Translations under genes and position numbers: made by a program
DNA from: Struthio camelus
Lineage: Eukaryota; Chordata; Aves; Struthioniformes; Struthionidae
Assembly: GCF_040807025.1 (NCBI RefSeq)
Contig: NC_090956.1
Span: 6,870,517 to 6,934,516, forward strand
Reading direction: 5' to 3'
DNA length: 64,000 bases
Part shown: piece after piece, positions 1 through 22,200 of the stretch
How the letters are laid out: each line of letters begins with the position of its first letter
Numbering within the stretch: position 1 is the stretch's first letter
Notes under the pieces: generated by a model
The model's database searches: none
What the model was told of the DNA's origin: nothing
The model's input: the letters and a program-made list of their open reading frames with translations, nothing else

Positions 1-931
1 GGCGCTTTCTGTGCGTGGGGCAAGGACTGCCACTTAGGGGGTGATTGCACAGCCAGGCCCAGCCAGGCTGAGCCATTTTGATGCGGGAGCCAGGGGGGTG
101 CTGGCTGCCGCTAGAAGCTGCTTTTGCAGGAGGGCCGTTCTGCTGTGTTTTTGCCAGATGCAGCCTGTAGGCGAGATGGGTCTGAGCGTCTATAGGTTCA
201 GCAGGAGATGGAGGAGAGAAAGTTGTGTCTCTTATCTAAGGTGCTGGAGGTTGCTCCCTGAAGTCAGCAAGGGGGGGGGGTCTGCTTCACTTACACGAGT
301 CGGGAGGATTTTTGCCTGAGAGCTTTCTAAAATTGTATTTTACCAGTGGGAGGCAAAGGCTAATGGCAGGTTCCTTGCAGTCCCACCACCCAGCCCCCCC
401 CCAGGGGTTAAAACCTCAGGGTTTGAGGGAGCGCGGAGGATGCTCAGCACCTCAGCAGCTGTGCCGCGGCTCCCAGAGCAGCAGCGCTGCTGTGACAGGC
501 AGAGGGGCGCTCGGCTTTGCTTGCAGCTTCTGGAAACTCTGCAGCCCATAAATTCGGATCTGGCCAAAACTGCTTGAGGGGAGCACTCTGCCACCCCCAT
601 CGCAGCGGGCAGGCTTCAGTCTGATGGCACTTTGCCGCCTCGGTGCTGCAAGGGGGTCGCACGGCAGCATCGCCCAAGCCTTAGTGCAGACAGATACCAA
701 GCAGCGGGTCCTGGCAAATCCATCTTCAATGTCAAGAGTTTGCAGTGCAAATCATAGCTGCGGATGCGGGGCCGGGCATCACGATGGCAGCGTGCCGAGG
801 CAGGGAGGCTCTGCCTGAAACGCTGATCGGTCGCGCCGGCGCTCGTCACGGCCGAGCTGGCCTCGAGGGCAGGGTGAGCTTCTCCTCTGGCGGGTTCCTT
901 CATTTGTGCCTCAATCTTCCCCTCGCTCCAG
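1..931 (+). other. 5' flank or first intron of the GAA-like gene
   Basis: I see no coding exon here. The stretch ends in a pyrimidine-rich run and AG at 930–931, ten bases before the ATG at 942. That looks like a 3' splice site, so the first coding exon is probably exon 2, with a noncoding exon upstream, either in this stretch or left of the window. A G9 run lies near 271–279. No TATA box or clear CpG island marks a promoter. Confidence 0.5.
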
Positions 932-941
932 CACCAGGAAG

Positions 942-11514
<10,573 letters not shown>

Positions 11515-11840
11515 GCACCGGGCGCCGGACAAGAAGAGGTGCCGCCGTCCCGGACCGCTGCCGAAGGCCGCCCGCCGCGGCCGCGAGACGCTCGTTGCTT
11601 CGGCCCTCGAGGCCGGGCTGCCGCCGCGGAGGAGGCGGCGGGGACTGTGGCCCGCCGCGACGCTTTCGTGCCGCCTCGCGCCAGCACGGGGGATGCCGAG
11701 GGCCGCGGGGCTGGGCGCGCGCGGGAAGGGGGGCCTGGCCGCCGGGGCGTCCCCCCGCGGCCCGCAGCTGCGCCCGGGGGTGCGGAGCCGAGCCACAGGG
11801 CAACCGCAGGCCCGTCCGCAATAAAAGCACGTGGAGAGCT
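11515..11840 (+). terminator. GAA2: 3'UTR and poly(A) signal of the GAA-like gene
   Basis: A GC- and CpG-rich 3'UTR of about 300 bases follows the TGA. It ends in a canonical AATAAA at 11820–11825, followed by a GT-rich stretch (11840–11870) that fits a downstream cleavage element. Only about 1.4 kb separates this signal from the INTS1 start codon. Confidence 0.8.
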
Positions 11841-11969
11841 TGACGTGGGAGTTGACGTGGGGCGGCCGGCAGGGGACGGGGCGGGGGGCGGTGGCGGTCG
11901 GGGCCGGGCCCCGACACGGCCCCCGGGCACCTGAAGCTGGGAGGGCAGGTGGGGCAGGAGACCCCCGTC

Positions 11970-12965
11970 GGCTCTCGGTCCCCAGTGGCAGCTCCCAATC
12001 CCTGGTGCCCCTGTCCTGATGCCCCAATTCCAGCTCCCCCAAGCCAGCGCCCTGATACAAAGCCCCCCTTCCCAGGCACCCCCAGTCCAGCCCCCCGATC
12101 CCAACCTCCTCCGGTCCCACTCGCAGCCCCCGGCTCCGCACCCCCGGCCCCCTCGCACCCCGCAGCCCCCCCTCAGCCCCTGGCTCTGCATCCCCAACCC
12201 TCTTCACCGCCAGCCCCCCTGCAGCCCCCGGCTCCGCACCTCCGGCCTCCTGCACCCCATAGCCCCCCCACAGCCCCCAGCTCTGCACCCCGCAGCCCCC
12301 AGCTCCGCACCCCCATCCCCCTGGTTCCCCAGCCCCCCGCAGCCCCCAGCTCCGCACCCCCGGCCCCCTTGCATCCCCAGCCCCCCCGCAGCGCCCAGAT
12401 CCCCCAGCCCCCCTGCATCCCCCGGCTCCACACCCCCAGCCCCCCCCAGCTCCTTGCAGCCCCCCTACCTCCCCCGGCTCCACACCCCCAGCCCCCCCCA
12501 GCTCCTTGCAGCCCCCCTACATCCCCCAGCTCCGCACCCCCAGCCCCCCCCAGCTCCTTGCAGCCCCCCTACATCCCCCGGCTCCGCACCCCCAGCCCCC
12601 CCCAGCTCCCCCAGCCCCCCTACATCCCCCGGCTCCGCACCCCCAGCCCCCCCCAGCTCCCCCAGCCCCCCTACATCCCCCGGCTCCGCACCCCCAGCCC
12701 CCCCCAGCTCCTTGCAGCCCCCCTACATCCCCCGGCTCCGCACCCCCAGCCCCCCGATCCCCCAGCCCCCCTACATCCCCCGGCTCTGCACCCCCAGCCC
12801 CCCCCAGCTCCTTGCAGCCCCCCTACATCCCCCGGCTCCGCACCCCCAGCCCCCCCCAGCTCCCCCAGCCCCCTCGCATCCCCCGGCTCCGCACCCCCAG
12901 CCCCCCGATCCCCCAGCCCCCCTACATCCCCCGGCTCCGCACCCCCAGCCCCCCCCAGCCCCCCC
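11970..12965. repeat. C-rich minisatellite, ~51-bp unit
   Basis: The plus strand is almost free of A and T and made of runs such as CCCCCCAGCTCC, TACATCCCCCGG and CTCCGCACCCCCAG. The landmark GGCTCCGCACC (or its C/T/A variants) recurs at 12426, 12479, 12531, 12583, 12634, 12685, 12737, 12785, 12837, 12888 and 12936. That is 11 copies with spacings of 48–53 bp. Copies alternate between a form with CTCCTTGCAG and a form with CTCCCCCAG. The left part (11970–12410) is a more degenerate version of the same units. The minus strand is correspondingly G-rich, with closely spaced runs of 4–8 G, so it could form G-quadruplexes. The long stop-free frames here are a by-product of composition. Confidence 0.93.
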
Positions 12966-12989
12966 AGTCCCCCCCCGCTCCTCCCAGGG

Positions 12990-13225
12990 TGCAGTTCCCA
13001 CTGTCGCCCGCTGGGTGGCGCCCCTCCCACCGCCGGCCCGCTGCGCCGCGCCCCTCCCACCGCCAGGCGGCGCCGTCGCTCAGCGCGGGGGCGGAGCCTG
13101 GCGCTTCGCTTCCGCCTGGGCTGCAGGGAGCGGGGGGAAGGGGTGACTTCCGCTTCCGGAGCGCGGCGGGAGGCGAGGCGGGGGGAGGGGGGTCGTTACC
13201 GGGCAGGCCCGTTCTCGGCGGCGCC
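12990..13225 (+). promoter_or_regulatory. INTS1: INTS1 CpG-rich promoter and 5'UTR
   Basis: A GC-rich, TATA-less stretch rich in CpG lies just before the INTS1 ATG. Visible elements are two copies of GCGCCCCTCCCACCGCC at 13018–13034 and 13048–13064 (KLF/Sp-type CACCC sites, 30 bp apart), a GC box GGGGGCGG at 13087–13094, and CTTCCGCTTCCGGA at 13147–13160. On the minus strand that last element reads as tandem GGAAG ETS-type sites. This is typical of housekeeping promoters. The transcription start cannot be placed exactly. Confidence 0.7.
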
Positions 13226-16200
13226 ATGAACCGGCCGAAGGCGGCCGCCGTGCGGCGGCCCAGCACCGTGCCGAAGCCGTCTGGTGGGTGCTGCGGCGGC
13301 GGGGGGCCGGGTCGTGCCGGGTCGTGCCGGGCCGGGCCGGGGGGAGCGGCGGGGGGCTGCGGCGGAGCGGCGCCGGTTCTGGGCGGGCCCCGCCGGGCTG
13401 CCCTCACGGCTGGTTTGCCCCCTTGCAGCTCACCCGCCGCCGGGGGACTTCATCGCCTTGGGCTCCAAGGGGCAGAGCAGCGACTCCAAAGCCGCCGTCA
13501 CCTTGCTCAAGCCGGCTCCCTCCGGGCTGCCCTCGGAGCGCAAGCGGGACGGCGCCGCTGCCCTCGGCGCCGCCGCCGGGCTCACCGGCCTCACCAAGCG
13601 GCCCAAGCTCTCCTCCACGCCCCCGCTGAGCGCCCTGGGGCGCCTGGCGGAGGCGGCCGTGGCAGAAAAGCGAGCCATTTCGCCCTCCATCAAGGAGCCC
13701 TCCGTCATCCCGATTGAAGGTGAGGCCCTGGTCTGGTTCTCCGGGGGCTGGCGGGGCAGCCGGTGGTTGGAGAGAGGAGGCAAGCCTGGCTCAACGCTTA
13801 GTTTCCTCAGACAGTGTTTGAGCCTGGCTGTCCTCCTCTGCCTTTACGCTGCCGTTTATGTGGCAGCCCTAAGGATTTCCAAAGACTTCCCCGTTATGTT
13901 CCTGGGGAGTTAATTTAATATGTTTTCAGCAAAATATATTGCGCTTACGATATGTGAGCGTGCAGCCTGTGTGGGCACTTCCCACTCTGATTTTCTTGTG
14001 CTGGGATTCACCTTTTTTTTTTCTTTTTTTAGCAGCTCTAGCCCTTGCCCTGCTGGGCATAGGATCAAAGACACAACTTTCTGTCCTTTCTTTTCCTGTT
14101 TGTACGGATTGTTGTGCTCTTGTCTCATAGCTGCCTAATAGCATTTGAAAGACCTTTTATAGGAAATCTTTGAATGCAGTTTTATATCAATATTTTTTAG
14201 CAGCGTTTGCATATCTGTGTGTTTGTTTTCTCAAGTCTTTTTCTATTTCCTGGTGTTGGACATATTTGCAGAGGAATATTCTGGTAGGTACCAATCAAAA
14301 ACATAAGAGTGTTTTCAGGCATGAAGAATTTTTAACAGCATTTGGGTGGGAGGGAAAGTCATTGCAGTGGGTAAAGACAAGCAAATCGATGCTTTGCTTT
14401 CCAGGTGACTTGTCCTTCAGGCATCTGGGGGTAGGTTATTTTGCATAAGTGTAGAAACTAATGAATGTGTGTTGATTACTGCAGTTGTCCCCACCGTGCT
14501 GCTGGATGAAATTGAGGCAGCAGAGGCAGAAGGCAATGATGACCGTATTGAGGGGGTGCTGTGTGGAGCAGTGAAGCAGCTCAAGATGAACAGAGCCAAA
14601 CCCGATACCACGCTGTACCTAAGCCTCATGTACCTGGCAAAAATCAAACCCAACATATTTGCCACTGAAGGGGTTATTGAGGTGAGAGCCATGTCACATA
14701 GATGCCCGCAGGCTCACTGGCGATATGGTTTCAGCCAGCCTGTGAATGTAGTTGCAGTTGCTCTCAGGCCATTCCATAGCCTGTATGTGCCTGTAAACAT
14801 CTGAAGTGTCTTGCAAATTACTGCAATTTGTATATTTTCTTCTAATGCTTTTCTGTATAGTCTTCTGCTAGATGGTCTGATTTTTGTATGTGATCTTGCA
14901 GGCATTGTGCAGCCTACTCCGAAGAGATGCCTCCATTAATTTCAAAGCCAAAGGGAATAGCCTCGTGTCTGTCTTGGCCTGCAACCTTCTCATGGCCGCT
15001 TACGAGGAGGACGAGAACTGGCCAGAGATCTTTGTCAAGGTTGTTGAACCAAGAGTGATTCTGCGGGACTGAGACAGTGGTGGGCAGATGAGGTGAAACA
15101 GGCCAGGGCTGGGAAGCATGTGTGTGTTGGGTGCAGGGTAAGAGCAGCGGGTTTATCACTGCTGCAAGGAAAGAGAGTGTGCAGTGCACTTAGCATGGAT
15201 GGGAAGGAAGAAAATAGCCAGAGTCTTTGGTTTTTGTTTTACTTTTTCAAAGAAAAAAACTCCACTCGTGGTTGAAATGCTGTGGCCTCTTTTACCTTTT
15301 GCTGTCTTTTTTTTTTAAAAATTGCCTTGACAATGTGTACTGATATAACAACGTCCCAGAGAGGTCTTACCTCCTGGATTGTTTGTAGGGATTGAACACT
15401 TAACTTACTGATTTAAAAGGGGCGAGCTTTTAACAGGCCAACTTCTTTATGTCGGAAGTGAGAGCTGTTGTAAAATCTTTGCTAAAATAAACCAGCTGTG
15501 CTCCGAGATAGGTTTGGTGTCCAGCAGAGCTTGGGATGTTTATTTACCTACTCTTACGTGACTTGGCTGCACTCGTGGTCTCAGTTTCCAGTTTGTGCAA
15601 TGGAGATACTACTTTCCTATCTCATGGCTATGTTTTGAGAACAGACAAATCAAAGCTTGGCAAACTCGCAAATAATCTCATGATTGACCTATACAAAGCA
15701 GACTTGAGCGTGGTTTGTGTTCTCTGCTGCTTCCTTTCCTGTAGGTTTACATTGAGGATTCCCTCGGGGAGCGCATCTGGGTGGATAGTCCTCACTGCAA
15801 GACGTTTGTGGATAACATTCAAACAGCCTTTAACACGAAGATGCCCCCTAAGAGCATGTTGTTGCATGGGGAAGTTGGACGTAGTGGAGGGGACCTTAGT
15901 GCTGGTAAGATGTTTTGGAAACATGAACAAAGGAGTAGGGAGAGGGTGGAGCTTCGCATGAGAGCGGTTTGTTATTGGATGGAGTAACATGGACCAGGCT
16001 TAAAGGTTTCTGGCACTGCTTTTCTCCTACAAATGACAGGGCACCAAAGAGGGCGTGGTTGAGGGCAGACAGCGAAAGGAATTCGAAGAATTGTGCCTGT
16101 ATGTGATACAATATGAAGAAGTGACTAATTGTAGCCTCCAGTGTTGCTGAAGGGATCCTTGAAAGAAGCTGAAGGCTTCAGAGCAGAAGCAGAGCAGAAG

Positions 16201-19200
16201 GGATCTCTAGGAGAAGGAGCAGTGTCACGAAGTGTGCTGTGTGTTGGTCTATTGTAGGGAGTAGCCCTCACCCCTCCATGACAGAGGAGGAAGACAGCCA
16301 GAGTGAGCTGCTGATTGCAGAGGAGAAAATGAGCCCAGAGCAGGAGGGCCAGCTGATGCCCAGGTACAGTGCCACCTCTTCTCCTGACCTAGCCATGAGG
16401 CGGATCTGTCTGTGCTCACCCACTATCGGTAGACCACTGTCACAGTGCTGCAGCTGGGAGCTACTCCTCTGCAGTAGCTGTCCTGTGACACTTGGCACTC
16501 AGTAGAGGATGTTGAGCATCAGATGCGACTGGCTGTTGGAAACAGGAAGTAGGAGAAGGAAACGTTTGTTGGTTTCGTTTGTTTTTTGTTGTAACCATAC
16601 TGCAAGCCAGAAAGGATGCTGATGTCTGGGCACAGTGCGGCCAGGCTGGCTTGTGCAGAAGCGAACAAAATGTGATTTGTGTGGCCCAGGTATGAGGACC
16701 TCGCAGAGAGTGTGGAAGAATACGTCCTAGACATGCTGCGGGACCAACTCAACCGGCGCCAGCCAATGGATAACGTCTCCAGGAATCTCCTTCGTCTGCT
16801 GACAGCAACCTGTGGCTACAAAGAGGTCCGACAAATGGCTGTGCAAAGGCTGGAGATGTGGCTGCAGAATCCAAAGGTAAGTATATCAGCTGTTGGGCTA
16901 CGACTGTACTGGAGTTGATCTGGAGTCCAACCAGGAGGACCACGTGGATATACCCCAGCTACACTTCTGATCTGTGGTGGAAGGTAGCTGTAGAGTGTTT
17001 CTGTTCTTCCCCTGCAGCTGACCAAGCCAGCTCAGGACTTGCTGATGTCAGTCTGTATGAACTGCAACACCCACAGCTCAGAAGACATGGAGGTTATCTC
17101 CAACCTGATCAAAATTCGTCTCAAACCGAAAGTCCTTCTCAACCACTACATGCTGTGTGTCAGGTAAGGGAGTGACAAGGCCTGTGACAGGAAGAGAGAG
17201 CCCTCTAGGGGATGTGCCTAGGACCTTGAGTGTCTCAGTGCGTCTGCAAAGTGGGGAAAGTGGGGGTTTGTGGGTGTTTTTGGTGGTTTTTTTTTTTTTT
17301 AAATCCTAGCTCTGACCATGAGATGTTTTGAGGACATTTGAATGATTTTCATTGATCTGGAAATCTTTCAGCAATCCTTTGACGCTGCTGGGCATACGTG
17401 CTGCCTCACTCTCTTCACTTTTGTGTGTTCAGTATTTTAAACTGAAATCAGAACAGTGGGTCTAGCTGCAATGAAGCCTCAAGCTCTGGTACTTCTGGCC
17501 TTCTCTTATAGAGAGCTGCTGAATGCGCACAGGGATAACCTGGGCACTACAATTAAATTTGTAATTTTCAACGAACTGTCGAATGCAAGAAACCCCAACA
17601 ACATGCAGATCCTGTACACCGTGCTGCAGCATAGCTCAGAGCAAGCTCCAAAGGTAGGTGAAATGACTTGCATGACTACTGGCGGTCCCAGACCGCCACC
17701 CGAGAGACTTAGCTGAACTGAGGCTCAAATAAAATCTCCCTCAGAAATGCATGCAATCTATATTGTACTGTTTTGAAAATTATATTGTTGCACTTGTTAG
17801 AAAATGCCTGTGCACCTTATTCTTAACTCTCACTTTCGGGATGACTAATTTTGTGGTAACTAAGTTTCATGAGAAACATCTGTTATAGCTTCCCAATGTA
17901 ATCATTGTGGTATTGCTGGGGGATCTGAAGGACGAAGAGATTGCTGGCATTGTTTCCTCATGTTTTTTCTTTTATTCTGTGGATGCTGATATATTACAAT
18001 ATACTGAAAACTTTCTCTTTCTGTATGGCCTCAGTACCTGGCAATGGTGTTCCAGGATCTTTTGACTACTAAAGACGATTACCTGCGGGCTTCGCGGGCA
18101 CTGCTGCGAGAGATTATCAAACAGACAAAACACGAGATCAACTTCCAGGCCTTCTGCTTGGGTCTTATGCAGGAACGGAAGGAGGCCCAGTACTCAGAAA
18201 TGGAATTCAAGGTACCACTTTTTTGACTAACGTGCGGCTGGGTGTACCAGAGGTGTACTGGGTTTTTTTTATCTGATTTTTCTGGCAGTTTTTTTCCTTT
18301 TTTTCCCCCTTTGTCATCTGAGTGACTCAGTATTTGTCTTGCATTTCATAGTTGCGCTCTTACGTTTCTGTTTCCAAACAGCCATTATTGTTGTTTTTGA
18401 TGAACCTTTTTCCAGAAGGCAGCCTGGGGCATTGCTGACTCTACTGACTTCTCTTTAGGAGCGGTTTGTCATCCACATTACTGATCTACTAGCTGTCTCC
18501 ATGATGCTTGGTATCACAGCCCAGGTGAAGGAAGCTGGAATTGCATGGGACAAAGGAGAGAAAAAGAGTAAGCAGAGCAACCTGGATCCCTCTTTAAAAA
18601 TGAGCAGCTTGGGTAGACATCACCTGCAGTGCAGAGATTGGGGGAGCACTGCGAATATGATTAGGAAGGGGTGTAAGCCTCCATTCTGAATAGTGGCATG
18701 GGTTGGGTTGGACTGACAGAGTTGCAAGACATAGCTTTTGCGTGGCTGGGTAAAGATACAGGTGCTTTTCATGTCTGTGGAAGCAGTGGGTGAGAGTCTC
18801 AGAGGGACTGTATGTGGAGGGCCTCAGAAACTGGGTCATATCTGGAGGAGGAACTGTAAGAATTACAAAATGCTGAGGGGGCAAACTTTTGGGGTAGCGT
18901 TGGGGAGACTGCCCAAATGTTTCCTTCTTGTAGCCCTGACTTTTCTGTACTATGTCTCGGGATTCTGTTGCACTTTTCCAGTGTGCGCCCTAAAGCCAAG
19001 CATGTGTGCGGTCAGGGCTGGAAGGCTGAAGGCTGTCTGGTTTACATCTCCCCTCTAGGGCTGTGGTTACCATATGCTCTTGAAGTGGCCACCCTTTCCT
19101 GCTTTGTCCCTGGCAAGGCTCTCGCATATGCGCATGTTCATAACTGACTGTCTTTCAGACCTGGAAGTGCTGCGCTCTTTCCAGAACCAAATTGCTGCGA

Positions 19201-22200
19201 TCCAACGAGATGCTGTCTGGTGGCTTCATACAGTTGTTCCGTCTATCAGCAAGCTAGCTCCAAAGGACTATGTGCACTGGTAGGAGAGTCGGCTCGGGAA
19301 TCTGCCCTGCATATCCAGTCCCTTTCCCAGCAGTGCGTGACATGTTATAAAGACCTCATGTATGTGCCCAGGGGTAGCTAGATCTCTTTTCCCCTATCGG
19401 ACAGGCGGTAGGAGCAGCGTTTTAACAGGATTCAGACTGGAGTATTTCCCCTTCAGGAATCCCTGCCCGATGCATCATGTTACCAGAAATACATGATAAT
19501 GCGAAATACTTCTGTTTGTGTCCACCCTTTTGGTTCAATAGGGAGTTTTCAATTTCTGACCAAATACGTGGTTCCTGTGGACCCTGGTGGTAGTGTTGTT
19601 TTTCATCGGACGTCCTTTTCAGGTTGTAGAGTTAAGGGCTCCAAAAATAGTAAGTATTGTCTTCTCTGCCTGCCTCTGAAGGCCAGGTTATATCCTGGGG
19701 TCCGGTTCAAGGCATTATTGGAGCAGATCAAGCCAGAGTAATAGCTGAGATGTGTTCACTGAAAATATAGAAGCCTGATGCCTGTACTGTACAGTACTTG
19801 CTGTTGTGATTAATGTTGGACTTTTGCTGGACTAGCTTCTTTGATGAGAAGAAGCTTTGATGTGTAGGATGGGAAGCATTAGCAGGAGTTTGAGGGTTCC
19901 TTGCATGACTGCTGACTGTGGGGGGGACAGAACTATGAAGTTTGTTCCCTAGTTTCACCCGGATGATGTTTACTCTTTTCATGTCTCTACAGCCTCCACA
20001 AGGTGCTCTTCACTGAGCAGCCGGAGACCTACTATAAATGGGACAACTGGCCCCCTGAGAGTGACCGCAAGTGAGTGTGCACCTCCACCCACAACTGATT
20101 GCCTGGGCAGAGCTGCTGCAACCAGAGGCAGAGCAAATCAGTGTTTTCCGATGTTGCTCGCATAGCTGTGTGCTGAAAGGCTTGGAACTGTGCTTAGACT
20201 TTGATTATTTGTCATGCTGCCTTAAAATTGGGAGCTGTTGCTCCAGCCTCCATCCGTTCCTCTTCACCGACTCTTGTTCTCTGTGCCAAGCTGTTCTGTT
20301 TCTTGATGCCGTAACATAAGAACGGCAGCCCTGCCCTGTATGGTTTGTACTCGGGTGACGTTAGGGGGCTCGGACTCAAGCAGGCAAGTCAGAATTGCGT
20401 TTGTAGAAGCCAATGCAATTGATGCTCTAGAAAAAACTTGTTTCAGGTATTTGCAGTTACAGCTGAAGGCCGGGGAAGTGGTTGTAAGCTGAACTGTGAC
20501 TTACTCTCTGCTCAAATGAGCTCTAGGGTCTGTAGAGGGTTTCTGCAGCCATCATGCTGCTGTCAAAAGAAGCATGATTGATGTCTTATGTCTCATGCAG
20601 CTTCTTCCTTCGCCTCTGCTCTGAGGTGCCCATCCTTGAAGACACACTGATGCGGATCCTTGTCATTGGTTTGTCTCGGGACCTTCCTCTTGGCCCTGCA
20701 GATGCCATGGAGCTCGCTGACCACTTGGTGAAGCGGGCTGCGGCTGTGCAAGCAGATGGTAAGCAAGCCTGCGCAGAGCTCTAGCCAGCAGGTAGTGCCT
20801 TCTGACTACGTATCCTCTTATTGGCACTCGGGGCTGAAGCGATTCCTACCTTGTACCCTAGTGTGCCTGAGGCATGTACCAAAGAGCCTTTGTATCACTC
20901 AAAGCATGTTTTAATCTTGATGGCTAAGCATTTGGCTCAGAGCCAGATTGCTGTTGCTTTTTCCTTTTTGAAAAGCTTATGTTTTTCTACACTTATTCCC
21001 TGTAATTACTTCTCCCTTGCTAATTATTATCTGCCGTTGAGTGTGGGACATCATTGGTTGTGTTAAGGATGAGGGTAGGTGATTAGCTTCCTAAAGTTTT
21101 TTTGAGTTAGCATTTTAAACTCAATTCAGTCCTTTAGCCACAAATAATTAAAAAAAAAAAAAACCCAGACTACCCAAAAATGAAAGGGTTGGAAGTTAAA
21201 ATAATTAACCCACTTTTCTATGTCTTTCCCAATTCTGTTATTCGCTCAGTGTTGAAGCCAAAGAACAGCCTTAACTCTGACCCCTCTTGTGAATTCATGC
21301 AACGTTTTCTCAGGTTCCTGCATGCTCGGGACAGCTCTGTGTGTTTGTTTTCTCAGGTTCCTGCATGCTCGGGACAGCTCTGTGTGTTTGTGTCAGAGTT
21401 TAGGGGAGTTGTCAGAGCGTGACTCTAAAGCATCTTATGTACTTTTAGCATTGACTGATAAACAGCAAAGCCTAATCCAGATCTGGTCAGTGCAAGTGAA
21501 ACAAACTAGACTTTGCTGTTGAATGTCCTATGAAAAGTGTGCCCAGCCTCTCAGTGTAGTGTTTTAAATGCTGCACCATTTCAAATACTGGAAGATTCAG
21601 AGTTAAATTGGAGTCGGAAAACTTGTAACAAATTTGAAATGCTTTTTTAGTTCCTCTGAACTGAAGGAAGGTCTGAGCAGATACACTCTTTCAGATAAGC
21701 AGTGAATTTGCATACTGAAAAAGATACAGCTATCACATTGGCTACACTTGGGGGGGGAAAAAACTGCCCTTATGAAGAATTTAAAGCAATTTGCAGCTGA
21801 AAAGCTCAATATATCCTTATATCCTGACTTGCTGCTGCTTTTTTTGAATGTTGCTGTTTTATAGATGTATTGTCTTTTGATCCTGTAATATCATGAGAAC
21901 AAACCCACAATAACGTAGTTGCTTGAAGTTGAATTTTCAGTATACTTTTGTTTTTTGTGAAGGACTTTCAGCCAGGTAGGCAAGTCAATAACTTGCTCAG
22001 TCTTTCCTGTTCCTCCAGATGTCGAGGTCCTGAGGGTAGAGAGAATCCAGCTGATCGATGCTGTCTTAAATCTGTGCACTTATCACCATCCAGAGAATAT
22101 CCAGCTACCCCCAGGGTAAGGCTTATCACCTAGACAATATCAATGTGATCTGGCTCACTTTCACCTTGTGAGTAACAGTAGTAGCCCACAGATTTTAAAA

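Noticed and set aside
906..941. Earlier GTG start for the GAA-like protein
   Set aside because: A splice acceptor at 930–931 lies between it and the ATG at 942, so these bases are probably intron.
11949..13717. Long Pro/Ser-rich open frames of 375–426 codons in all three plus frames
   Set aside because: They run through the C-rich minisatellite, which lacks T and A and therefore stop codons in every frame. Being open in all three frames at once marks composition, not coding.
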